A stretch of 35,061 nucleotides of DNA from Chryseobacterium gleum (GTDB taxonomy: Bacteria > Bacteroidota > Bacteroidia > Flavobacteriales_D > UBA2798). Within the stretch, counting starts at the first letter, position 1. Each line of letters starts with the position of its first letter. Made by a program: the position numbers and the translations under genes. The stretch covers positions 1 through 35,061 of the forward strand of contig CAMBFX010000011.1 of NCBI GenBank assembly GCA_945865695.1. Direction: 5' to 3'. The notes beneath the pieces are model-generated. The model searched no databases, had not been told where the DNA came from, and saw only the letters and a program-made list of their open reading frames with translations. Shown here piece after piece: positions 7,276-15,092 of this stretch.

Positions 7276-8454
7276 ATGAGTACTTTAAGATCACAATTTT
7301 ATAATCATCTTGCTCAAACCAGCGATATGCCCATGGAATTAGAAATCGTTTCGGCAGATGGAAATTACCAATACGATTCGAATGGAAAAAAATATTTGGA
7401 TTTGATTTCTGGAATTGCGGTTAGTAATCTCGGACATAATCATCCAGCCATAAAAAAAGCAATTGCTACACAATTAGATGCTCATTTGCACTTGATGGTT
7501 TATGGTGAATTTATTCAAGCACCACAAGTAAAATTAGCCAACGCATTAGCTGAATTACTTCCAAAAAATTTATCTTCTGTTTTTTTTACTAATTCAGGAA
7601 GTGAAGCTGTAGAGGGGGCATTAAAATTGGCCAAACGTTTTACGGGTAGAACAGAAATGATTTCTTGCCAAAATGCCTATCATGGCAGCACACATGGTGC
7701 GCTAAGTATAAATGGAAGTGAAGAATGGAAAAATAGTTTTAGACCGTTATTGCCTGATGTAAGACAAATACTTTTTAATCATTGGGAAGATTTAAGTTTA
7801 ATTACGGATAAAACGGCTTGCGTGATTATTGAACCCGTGCAAGGAGAAGCTGGGGTGAGAATCGGAAATGTATATTACCTCGAAGCATTGCGAAAAAAAT
7901 GTGATGAAACAGGAACACTTTTAATATTTGATGAAATTCAATCGGGTTTTGGCCGAACGGGTAAGTTTTTTGCGTTCGAACATTTTAATGTTATTCCAGA
8001 TATTTTAATTTTAGGAAAAGCTTTAGGAGGAGGATTGCCATTAGGCGCTTTTATTTCTTCTAAGGAAATGATGGATTCATTGCAATCTAATCCTGTTTTA
8101 GGGCATATCACCACCTTTGGCGGGCATCCACTTTCATGTGCTGCATCATTGGCTGCATTAGAAGTTTTGAAAAACGAAAAATGGATTTCCGAAGTCGAAG
8201 AAAAAGAGCTTTTATTCAAAGAATTATTAAATCATCCCGAAATTATTGAAGTGCGCGGAATAGGTTTAATGTTTGCTGTTGAACTTCGAGATTTTGAATT
8301 CATACAAAAAGTAATTAAAAAATGCATTGAAGGAGGATTAATTACTGATTGGTTTTTGTTCTCTGATAAGAGTTTAAGAATTGCTCCTCCATTAACGATT
8401 ACGAAAGAAGAAATCAAATTCGCTTGTGAAATAATTCTGCAAGCTTTAAACTAA
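7276..8454 (+). CDS. Class III PLP-dependent aminotransferase
   Basis: The 392-residue protein has the class III (ornithine/acetylornithine type) fold: GIAVSNLGHNHP near the start, NSGSEAVEGALKLAKRFTGR, the cofactor Asp in FDEIQSGFGRTGKFFA, and the Schiff-base lysine K248 in ILGKALGGG. These enzymes move an amino group from an omega-amine (ornithine, acetylornithine, lysine, GABA-like) to 2-oxoglutarate using pyridoxal phosphate. The substrate cannot be fixed from sequence. It forms a pair with the LD-carboxypeptidase gene (11-bp gap), as in other Bacteroidota, but I infer no shared pathway. It is not argD with certainty, since no arginine genes are near. Confidence 0.88.
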   Translation: MSTLRSQFYNHLAQTSDMPMELEIVSADGNYQYDSNGKKYLDLISGIAVSNLGHNHPAIKKAIATQLDAHLHLMVYGEFIQAPQVKLANALAELLPKNLSSVFFTNSGSEAVEGALKLAKRFTGRTEMISCQNAYHGSTHGALSINGSEEWKNSFRPLLPDVRQILFNHWEDLSLITDKTACVIIEPVQGEAGVRIGNVYYLEALRKKCDETGTLLIFDEIQSGFGRTGKFFAFEHFNVIPDILILGKALGGGLPLGAFISSKEMMDSLQSNPVLGHITTFGGHPLSCAASLAALEVLKNEKWISEVEEKELLFKELLNHPEIIEVRGIGLMFAVELRDFEFIQKVIKKCIEGGLITDWFLFSDKSLRIAPPLTITKEEIKFACEIILQALN

Positions 8455-8587
8455 TCTACACGAATAATCACATATTTAAGAATTTTATTTGCGATAATAG
8501 CAAATCTGTCAGCATTTTACGATAAAATAATAAAAACACACAAGAATTTACTTAAACCAAAATTAAGTTTTTCTCGTTTAAGCTATC

Positions 8588-9178
8588 GTGCGAAAACACT
8601 CGATAATATTAATTTTCATTTTCTTTCCTTTTTGGATTCAATCCGAAAAGATTGAGTCGGTAATTTATTATCAATCAAAAAATGAATTTGCTATTTCTCT
8701 TTGCTTTGGCGCCAATAATTCCTATTTAAATTATGCCGTAGTTGTGAAAAGCGGTAATAAAATTATTAAATCTCAACAATTAACAGAGCAATCTTTTATG
8801 ATGCAAATGACCGGCAAAATGAATTCAAACGCTAACCCTAAACTGAAAAATCTTTTAAAGGAAAATGTGCTCGATACTTGTGATTGTGTTATTGATAATT
8901 TATACAAGAAATACGTAGGTTATAATTGCGAACCATTTCGTCTGTTGTGGAAAGTAAGGTATAAATATGACCCTAAAAATCAACATTTAAAAAACAGCGA
9001 AGATTACAAAGGTTGGGCGTATGAAAATTATTCTCCTGGTGTAAACCAAAGTATTTATTTGAAAGAAAGATATGGAATTCAAAATTTGAATGATTTTATA
9101 GCTGGAGAAAAATTATATTTACTTCTCAATGATGTGCAAGATTCGACTTGGGTAAATGATTATTATTATAAGGATTAA
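8588..9178 (+). CDS. Hypothetical exported protein (GTG start)
   Basis: The 196-residue protein begins at GTG; an in-frame stop at 8579-8581 leaves almost no alternative. Residues 1-19 form a signal peptide (RKHSIILIFIFFPFWIQS). The rest is rich in Tyr, Asn and Lys, with a CDC pair near residue 98 and Tyr-rich ending NDYYYKD, suggesting a small soluble periplasmic or surface protein. No family was recognised. It lies 17 bp before meaB and may be co-transcribed with it, although a TATCTTTA box just before meaB could be a separate promoter. Confidence 0.7.
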   Translation: MRKHSIILIFIFFPFWIQSEKIESVIYYQSKNEFAISLCFGANNSYLNYAVVVKSGNKIIKSQQLTEQSFMMQMTGKMNSNANPKLKNLLKENVLDTCDCVIDNLYKKYVGYNCEPFRLLWKVRYKYDPKNQHLKNSEDYKGWAYENYSPGVNQSIYLKERYGIQNLNDFIAGEKLYLLLNDVQDSTWVNDYYYKD

Positions 9179-9195
9179 TTTATCTTTACAAAAGA

Positions 9196-10221
9196 ATGGA
9201 TCAAAGTATAAATCCCGATTTTAAGCCTGCTGCGCGAAAAATAGCTAGTGCCGAACAACTTTTTGCTGAATTGCGACAAGGAAATAAAACCGCTCTAAGT
9301 AAATCCATTACTTTAATCGAAAGCAATGACGCTTCTCAACAAAAAATCGGAAAAGAAATATTGAAATTAGCCTTTCCTTATTCTGGCAAAAGTAAACGAA
9401 TAGGAATAACAGGTGTTCCTGGGGCAGGAAAAAGCACCTTCATTGAGTCTGTTGGAAAAAACATTATAGCGAACGGTGGTAAATTAGCTGTTCTTGCCAT
9501 CGATCCTTCTAGCTCAATTCACAAGGGAAGTATTTTAGGGGATAAGACGAGAATGCAAGAGTTATCTGTTTTACCTAATGCCTTTATTCGTCCAACGCCT
9601 TCTGGCAATGAATTGGGCGGTGTGGCTCGAAATACATTTGAAACAATAATTCTATGTGAAGCGGCAGGGTACAATTATATTTTTATTGAAACCGTTGGTG
9701 TGGGTCAGAGTGAAACGGAAGTAAAATTTCTAACTGATTTTTTTATTTTATTAATGATTACAGGCGCTGGTGATGAGTTACAAGGAATCAAACGGGGAAT
9801 TATGGAAATGGCTGATTTGATCATTGTGAATAAAGCGGATGGAAATAATTTAGAAAAAGCGAAAAAGGCTGCTTTAGAAATACAAAATGCATTGATGATT
9901 TTAGGGATGAATATCCCGGGAAAAACTACGAAAGTTCAAATTTATTCCTCTACCGAACATAGTTCCGATAGCTATCTGAATCAAAATGAAGTGATGGCAT
10001 TAACAAATGAATATTTTGAATTGAATGCTGGAAATAAATTAGATGAAATCAGAGCGAATCAACAATTGCATCTTTTTAGAAAATCTTTAAAGAATTCTCT
10101 CTTAGAGCGCATCATTGAATCTAAAAATCTCAATGATTTGATCCATCAAAAGGAATTGGATATTCTCAAAAATCAGCAATCAGCATTCGAAGCTGTTGAT
10201 GAAATCATTAAAAATATTTGA
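9196..10221 (+). CDS. meaB: Methylmalonyl-CoA mutase-associated GTPase MeaB
   Basis: The 341-residue protein is a G3E-type GTPase: Walker A GVPGAGKS at 73-80, AIDPSSS, the DKTRM segment, the switch region ETVGVGQSETEV, and NKADG for guanine recognition. MeaB loads and protects adenosylcobalamin on methylmalonyl-CoA mutase, which links propionate and branched-chain degradation to succinyl-CoA. The mutase genes are not in the window. The length and N-terminal helical region (about 1-60) are normal for the family. Downstream a hairpin (10223-10252) may end transcription. Confidence 0.95.
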   Translation: MDQSINPDFKPAARKIASAEQLFAELRQGNKTALSKSITLIESNDASQQKIGKEILKLAFPYSGKSKRIGITGVPGAGKSTFIESVGKNIIANGGKLAVLAIDPSSSIHKGSILGDKTRMQELSVLPNAFIRPTPSGNELGGVARNTFETIILCEAAGYNYIFIETVGVGQSETEVKFLTDFFILLMITGAGDELQGIKRGIMEMADLIIVNKADGNNLEKAKKAALEIQNALMILGMNIPGKTTKVQIYSSTEHSSDSYLNQNEVMALTNEYFELNAGNKLDEIRANQQLHLFRKSLKNSLLERIIESKNLNDLIHQKELDILKNQQSAFEAVDEIIKNI

Positions 10222-10222
10222 T

Positions 10223-10252
10223 TTTAACTTTACTGAATTCCAGTAGTTAAGG
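10223..10252 (+). terminator. Possible terminator after meaB
   Basis: TTAAC...TACTG pairs with CAGTA...TTAA around AATTC, forming an interrupted hairpin directly after the meaB stop. The following T-run is poor, so efficiency is doubtful. Confidence 0.4.
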
Positions 10253-10354
10253 TTATTTTCCCTCTAATTTTAGTCATTTTTAACAGTATATCAGCATGTT
10301 TTACGGCATTTTTAGGTATTTTCAGGCTCCTTAAAAAAACGGGGGCGTTTTAAA

Positions 10355-11428
10355 ATGGTGGTAAAAAATCTCATAATTTGGTTGATCTTTTTTGTCGGAA
10401 TGGCTTCTATTTCCTTTGCACAAGGCGGGGCAACTTATGGCGCAAAAGAAATTATTGATAGCATGGATACCGGCCGAAATAAAATTCTACTTTTTGCAGA
10501 TAAAACATGGGCCTTTGTGGAAGAAGATCATGCGTTTAATGGAATTCTAAATGAGCAAGTACATGGTTTAGTTTCCGATAGTTCTATGAATTTTAAAGCA
10601 ACTTGGTATACCGAAATTCCATTTACCTACGAAAACGATATCCAAAAATTACAAGATACTCTTTGGCTTTGCACAGTAGATAAGAGTTATAATGAGTTTT
10701 GTGTGCCAGTAAAAGGTGTAATTGTTTCAAAATTTAAATATCGAGGTTCTCGTTTTCATCACGGATTAGATATTGATTTGGATGTGGGTGATACCGTTCG
10801 TTCTGCTTTTGCAGGAAGAGTTCGTTACTCTCAATACAATAAAGGTGGTTTTGGGAATTTAGTAATCATTCGACACTATAATGGTTTAGAAACTTATTAT
10901 GCTCATCTTTCTAAATTATCTGTATCGGTAGATGATGAAGTTTTTGCAGGTGATGTGATTGGTTTAGGTGGAAAAACTGGGCGTGCTTATGGACCACACT
11001 TGCATTTTGAAACGCGATTTTATGATCATGCTTTTGACCCTTATGAAATAATCGACTTTGATAATTATTGTTTGAAAGATTCCAATCTTTTGATTCACCC
11101 AGGAATGTTCGACTATAAAGCTGTTTCAAAGAAAAATACTCAGAAAATTATTCCTGCAGTTTCCGATGATTATTTTGAAGGAATCGATAATCATGACCAT
11201 TCAAATGAAAATAAAACGACCAATGTAACTAACCAAACTAACGCAACTAAAACAACTAATAGCAATACAAATACTTCTGGAACAAAGAAATATCACGCTG
11301 TGAAAAGTGGCGATACACTTTCTGGAATAGCTTCAAAATACGGAACAACAATCTCTAAGCTTTGTGATTTAAACGGAATATCCAGAAATGTAACCATTCA
11401 AATTGGACAAAAGATTCGGTATAAGTAG
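10355..11428 (+). CDS. M23 metallopeptidase with C-terminal LysM domain
   Basis: The 357-residue protein has a signal peptide (ending SISFAQ), a central M23/LytM zinc peptidase domain (about 125-230) and a C-terminal LysM domain (about 311-357; YHAVKSGDTLSGIASKYGTT). Zinc ligands are visible: His and Asp in HHGLDID, and the second His pair in GPHLHFE. A linker rich in Asn and Thr (about 282-308) separates the two domains. It should bind peptidoglycan through LysM and cut cross-links between stem peptides, acting as a cell-wall hydrolase in growth or division. All metal ligands are intact, so it is probably active rather than an EnvC/NlpD-like activator. Confidence 0.92.
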   Translation: MVVKNLIIWLIFFVGMASISFAQGGATYGAKEIIDSMDTGRNKILLFADKTWAFVEEDHAFNGILNEQVHGLVSDSSMNFKATWYTEIPFTYENDIQKLQDTLWLCTVDKSYNEFCVPVKGVIVSKFKYRGSRFHHGLDIDLDVGDTVRSAFAGRVRYSQYNKGGFGNLVIIRHYNGLETYYAHLSKLSVSVDDEVFAGDVIGLGGKTGRAYGPHLHFETRFYDHAFDPYEIIDFDNYCLKDSNLLIHPGMFDYKAVSKKNTQKIIPAVSDDYFEGIDNHDHSNENKTTNVTNQTNATKTTNSNTNTSGTKKYHAVKSGDTLSGIASKYGTTISKLCDLNGISRNVTIQIGQKIRYK

Positions 11429-11510
11429 GCAAAGTAAAATTGACAAGCCAAAAGATTGTGATTTCCATTCAATAAATTATCGCAGAAATTTTCTTCCTCT
11501 TCTCCCTACC

Positions 11511-11672
11511 TTATTTCATCCCCTTTTCGCTTGTGGCTTTTCGCTTTTCCCTTCTTAATTCATCCCTTGTGGCTTGTGGCTTTTCCCTTTTCCTTTCTTA
11601 ATTCTTCTCTCGTGGCTGCTGGCTTTTCCCTTCTTATTTCCTCCCTTGTGACATTTCGCTTTTCGCTTTTCC
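11511..11672 (+). repeat. Degenerate pyrimidine-rich tandem repeat before pfkA
   Basis: Four imperfect units start with TTAATT/TTATTT at 11511, 11555, 11598 and 11634 (spacing 44, 43 and 36 bases). They are built of phrases such as CTTGTGGCTTTTCCC and CGCTTTTCC. The plus strand is strongly depleted of A and G. A further TTATCTTTA at 11673 leads directly into pfkA. Function is unknown: it could be a Rho-loading region ending the M23 transcript or a leader of pfkA. Confidence 0.65.
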
Positions 11673-11685
11673 TTATCTTTAACCC

Positions 11686-12654
11686 ATGAAACGTATCGCT
11701 GTTTTTACCTCTGGTGGTGATTCTCCCGGAATGAATGCTTGTATTCGCGCAGTGGTGCGTACAGCTTTGCATCATCAAATTGAAGTTATCGGGATCAAAC
11801 AAGGTTATGAAGGAATGATTGATGGTGATTTTACAGTAATGAATGCGTCATCTGTAGCCAATATCATTCAACGAGGAGGAACTATTCTTAAAACGGCTCG
11901 AAGTGAGCGTTTTTTTAATCTTGAAGGAAGACAATTAGCGAAAGAAAATCTCGAGAAAAATAAAATTGATGGTGTAGTGGTTATTGGCGGTGATGGATCG
12001 TTCAAAGGAGCACTAGAATTTGCTAAAATTTGTGCTATTCCATTTGTGGGTTGTCCAGGAACCATCGACAATGATTTGATAGGAACTGATTTTACTATTG
12101 GTTACGATACAGCGATAAATACGGTTGTAGAAGCTGTAGATAGAATTCGTGATACTGCCGAAAGCCATAACCGTTTATTTTTTATTGAAGTAATGGGGCG
12201 TGATGCAGGATTAATTGCTCTTAGAAGCGGAATTGCTGTTGGAGCAGAAGCGATTTTTATTCCCGAAACACATTCGGATATTGAGGGATTGATTGAAAAA
12301 TTAGCCAACAGTCGTAAATCAAAATCATCGAAAATAATTTTGGTTTCAGAGGGAGATGAAGCAGGTGGTGCATTTGCTATTGCAGAAAAAGTGAAAAAAG
12401 CATTACCCGATTACGATACTCGCGTTTCGATTTTAGGTCATTTACAAAGAGGTGGGGCGCCAACTTGTATGGAAAGAGTGAATGCAAGTAGAATGGGATA
12501 TGGCGCTGTGGAAGCTTTGATGCAAGGAAAAAAGAGCATTATGATTGGTGTGGTGGATAAAAAAATTGCGCATACACCCTTCGAAAAAGCAGTGAAACAT
12601 ATTGAGAATTTAGATATAGATATTTTAAAAATGATGGAAATTTTAGCATTATGA
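11686..12654 (+). CDS. pfkA: 6-phosphofructokinase
   Basis: The 322-residue protein is an ATP-dependent phosphofructokinase: TSGGDSPGMNA at 8-18, GGDGS, the substrate segment GTIDNDL with catalytic Asp, MGRDAG, and LGHLQRGG near the C-terminus. It phosphorylates fructose 6-phosphate, the committed step of glycolysis. GGDG(S) rather than GGDD favours ATP over pyrophosphate as donor. The stop overlaps the osmC start in ATGA (12651-12654), so translation is coupled. A TATCTTTA box five bases before the ATG may act as a promoter with almost no leader. Confidence 0.97.
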   Translation: MKRIAVFTSGGDSPGMNACIRAVVRTALHHQIEVIGIKQGYEGMIDGDFTVMNASSVANIIQRGGTILKTARSERFFNLEGRQLAKENLEKNKIDGVVVIGGDGSFKGALEFAKICAIPFVGCPGTIDNDLIGTDFTIGYDTAINTVVEAVDRIRDTAESHNRLFFIEVMGRDAGLIALRSGIAVGAEAIFIPETHSDIEGLIEKLANSRKSKSSKIILVSEGDEAGGAFAIAEKVKKALPDYDTRVSILGHLQRGGAPTCMERVNASRMGYGAVEALMQGKKSIMIGVVDKKIAHTPFEKAVKHIENLDIDILKMMEILAL

Positions 12655-13082
12655 TCTCAAAAGTAAGTATGGAAAGAGTGAGTGGAAAATTCCACCTCGA
12701 AGCAAAAAATGAGATCGGAAACACTATAGAAATGGATGGAAGTCCAAAAATTGGTGGAGAAAATAAAGGTGTTCGTCCAATGGAATTAATGCTAATGGCA
12801 TTAGGTGGATGTAGCTCTATTGATGTAATAATGATTCTGAATAAACAGAAATTAGATCCAACTTCTTTCAAGGTAGAAATTGATGGAGAGCGTGAAGAAG
12901 GAGTGGAACCTTCATTGTATAGAAATATTAAAGTGCGATTTATTTTTACGGGTGATTTACCCGAAGACAAATTGTATCGTGCAGTTGAATTAAGCATGAC
13001 AAAATATTGTTCAGTAGCTAAAACCATGGAGTCAACTGCTAAAATCTCTTCTGAAATTGAGTTAAACGGAAAAATAATATGA
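12651..13082 (+). CDS. OsmC family peroxide-reducing protein
   Basis: The 143-residue protein has the OsmC/Ohr fold with both redox cysteines: C54 in LGGCSSIDV and C120 in MTKYCSVAKTM. The helix before the first Cys has the typical RPMELMLMALGG. Family members reduce organic or fatty-acid hydroperoxides with thiols. The gene overlaps pfkA upstream and metZ downstream by four bases each (ATGA at both joints), so it is translated as part of one transcript. It may protect or accompany sulfur metabolism through metZ, but this is inference. Confidence 0.92.
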   Translation: MISKVSMERVSGKFHLEAKNEIGNTIEMDGSPKIGGENKGVRPMELMLMALGGCSSIDVIMILNKQKLDPTSFKVEIDGEREEGVEPSLYRNIKVRFIFTGDLPEDKLYRAVELSMTKYCSVAKTMESTAKISSEIELNGKII

Positions 13083-14248
13083 GTCGTAAATTTCATCCCG
13101 AAACTATTGCCATAAGAACACAAACTGAACGTAGTTCTCAAAACGAACATTCGGTTCCGTTATATTTAACTTCGAGTTTTGTTTTTGGGAATGCAGAAAC
13201 TATGCGTGCTGCTTTTGCAGATGAGAATGATGAAAATATTTATTCTCGTTTTTCTAATCCCAACGCAGATGAATTAGCCGAAAAAGTTAGATTATTAGAG
13301 GGAGCAGAAGCTGGATTTGCTACTGCATCAGGAATGGCTGCTGTGTATTCAACCTTCGCTGCATTGAGTAAATCTGGCGACGAAATCATTTCTGCACGAC
13401 AAGTTTTTGGTAGCACACATACCGTTTTTACTAAAATTTTACCCAAATTCGGAATTGTTACCAAATATGTGAATGGAACAAAACCGGAAACTTGGCAAGA
13501 GGTTATAAATCCAAAATCAAAATTATTTTATCTCGAAACGCCTACTAATCCGGGAATAGAATTAGTAGATTTAGAAAAAGCATCCGTCTTCGCAAAAAAG
13601 AATAATTTAATTCTGGTGGTAGATAATTGTTTTGCTACGCCATTCGGACAATTACCAATAGAATTTGGAGCCGATATCAGTTTACATTCAGCCACCAAAT
13701 ACATAGATGGACAAGGTCGTGTTTTGGGTGGAGTAGTAACTGGAAAAAAAGAATTGATTCACGAAATATATTTATTCTGCAGAAGTACAGGCCCTGCACT
13801 TTCTCCATTCAATGCATGGGTACTTTCAAAAAGTTTAGAAACACTCGCCTTGCGAATGGAAAAACATGCGGATAATGCCATTAAAATTGCTTCCCATTTT
13901 CAAAATCATTCATCCATACAATGGTTAAAATATCCTTTCCTTCCTTCACACCCTCAATATGAATTAGCAAAAAAACAAATGAAATCGGGAGGTGGTTTAT
14001 TTTGTTTCGAATTGAAAGGTGGAGTAGAAGCAGGAAGAAAATTGATTGATAAATTACAATTATGTAGTATCACTGCAAACCTCGGAGATTCAAGAACCAT
14101 TGTTACACATCCCGCAAGTACAACCCATGCACGAATGAACGAAGAGGAACGATTATCCGCAGGTGTTACACCTGGAATGATTCGTGTTTCTGTTGGATTG
14201 GAACATTATGAAGATGTGATTTGGGATTTGGATGAGGCTTTGAAATGA
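13079..14248 (+). CDS. metZ: O-succinylhomoserine sulfhydrylase (Cys/Met metabolism PLP enzyme)
   Basis: The 389-residue protein belongs to the gamma family of PLP enzymes. It shows IYSRFSNPN, EGAEAGFATASGMAA, the cofactor Asp in LVVDNCFATP, and the Schiff-base K207 in HSATKYIDGQGR. It ends with the family motif GMIRVSVGLEHYEDVIWDL. The closest named activity is direct sulfhydrylation of O-succinyl- or O-acetylhomoserine to homocysteine in methionine biosynthesis; cystathionine gamma-synthase or lyase activity cannot be excluded. Translation is coupled to osmC by a four-base overlap. Confidence 0.85.
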   Translation: MSRKFHPETIAIRTQTERSSQNEHSVPLYLTSSFVFGNAETMRAAFADENDENIYSRFSNPNADELAEKVRLLEGAEAGFATASGMAAVYSTFAALSKSGDEIISARQVFGSTHTVFTKILPKFGIVTKYVNGTKPETWQEVINPKSKLFYLETPTNPGIELVDLEKASVFAKKNNLILVVDNCFATPFGQLPIEFGADISLHSATKYIDGQGRVLGGVVTGKKELIHEIYLFCRSTGPALSPFNAWVLSKSLETLALRMEKHADNAIKIASHFQNHSSIQWLKYPFLPSHPQYELAKKQMKSGGGLFCFELKGGVEAGRKLIDKLQLCSITANLGDSRTIVTHPASTTHARMNEEERLSAGVTPGMIRVSVGLEHYEDVIWDLDEALK

Positions 14249-14305
14249 TTCTCTTTAGAAATTTCTAGATGAATCTTTTATTGGGAAATTCTGTATAAAG
14301 TCTTA

Positions 14306-14662
14306 ATGAAAATCTCTCCCAAAAAAATATATTCCGTCTACGTTATCGAATTATCCAAAAAGGTATTTACTGAAGACGCTAAATTTCGTGCAGCCAATCC
14401 GCAATTTAATGGTGTTTTAGAATGTTTATATGTAGGAATGACGAGTAAAAATCCAAAAGAAAGATTAATCCAACATAAAACAGGTTATGTCAATAAAAAA
14501 GGACATAAATTATCTTCGAATATCGTTCAGAAATACGGAAAAATTCTTCGTCCTAGTTTGTACAATCACCTTGACTTAATGACTCAAGAAGAAGCATTAA
14601 AAATGGAAGAACAATTAGCCTTGGAATTAAGAAGAAGAAAATATGCAGTTTGGTTTAATTGA
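14306..14662 (+). CDS. GIY-YIG-like nuclease domain protein
   Basis: The 118-residue protein has a divergent GIY-YIG core: YSVYVIEL as first strand, then CLYVGMTSKNPKERLIQHKTG with the conserved Tyr-Val-Gly and downstream Arg. A Glu-rich C-terminal helix (about 90-110, EEALKMEEQLALELRR) could provide the metal-binding Glu. Such small proteins resemble UvrC N-terminal or SLX1-type nucleases, but roles are mostly unknown. It lies 57 bp after metZ in the same direction and could be read through. The 109-bp repeat array starts right behind it. Confidence 0.72.
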   Translation: MKISPKKIYSVYVIELSKKVFTEDAKFRAANPQFNGVLECLYVGMTSKNPKERLIQHKTGYVNKKGHKLSSNIVQKYGKILRPSLYNHLDLMTQEEALKMEEQLALELRRRKYAVWFN

Positions 14663-14689
14663 CCCACCCCTCCGTCTCGAAGACTCGAC

Positions 14690-15040
14690 ACCTCCCCTGG
14701 GACAGGGGAGGATGAAAGACAAGATTGCTTAAAGTCTAAATTTAATTAGTAAAGTTTTGTAAATAATTTAAAGTTTATTTTCGGAGATATCTAAATCTTC
14801 CCCTTTCCAAGGGGAGGAATAAAGACAAGCGCGCTTAAAAATTCAGCAATGATTTAAAAGGTATTTTGTAATTATTGTAAAATTCAGATTCGGAGACATC
14901 CAACTCTTCCCCTTATCAAGGGGAGGAATAAAGACAAGCGCGCTTAAAAATTCATCAATTATTTAAAAGGCATTTTGTAATTATTGCAAAATTCAGATTC
15001 GGAGATATCCAAATCTTCCCCTTTCCAAGGGGAAGTACCG
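14690..15040. repeat. Tandem array of about 109-bp units with a CCCCTT/AAGGGG hairpin
   Basis: Hairpin cores begin at 14690, 14796, 14905 and 15014, spaced 106, 109 and 109 bases. Units 2 and 3 differ at only about eight positions; unit 1 is more diverged, and the fourth is cut off. Each core is a short perfect or near-perfect palindrome (for example CCTCCCCTG/CAGGGGAGG, 14691-14711). Between cores lie AAGACAAGCGCGCTTAAAAA and CAGATTCGGAGAYAT. No coding frame was found in 14663-15092. Confidence 0.85.
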
Positions 15041-15090
15041 CGCATCGCCTTCGCGAAGCGCTTTGGCGGAGCGAGGAATGCGGGGAAGGG
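15041..15090. repeat. GC-rich palindromic insert at the end of the array
   Basis: After the last hairpin core the sequence switches to a GC-rich block containing CTTCGCGAAG (a perfect ten-base palindrome) within CGCCTTCGCGAAGCG, followed by GGAGCGAGGAATGCGGGG. Its base composition is unlike the surroundings, suggesting a separate short repeat element inserted into the array. It ends directly at the stop codon of the FAD oxidoreductase on the other strand. Confidence 0.5.
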
Positions 15091-15092
15091 GT

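Noticed and set aside
11560-11802. 80-codon minus-strand frame with repeated TREE(L/I)R(K/R)EK phrases
   Set aside because: It is the antisense reading of the pyrimidine repeat plus the start of pfkA; the repeated peptide only mirrors the DNA repeat.
14690-15040. Array considered as CRISPR
   Set aside because: The whole 109-bp unit is repeated, with no unique spacers, and there are no cas genes nearby.
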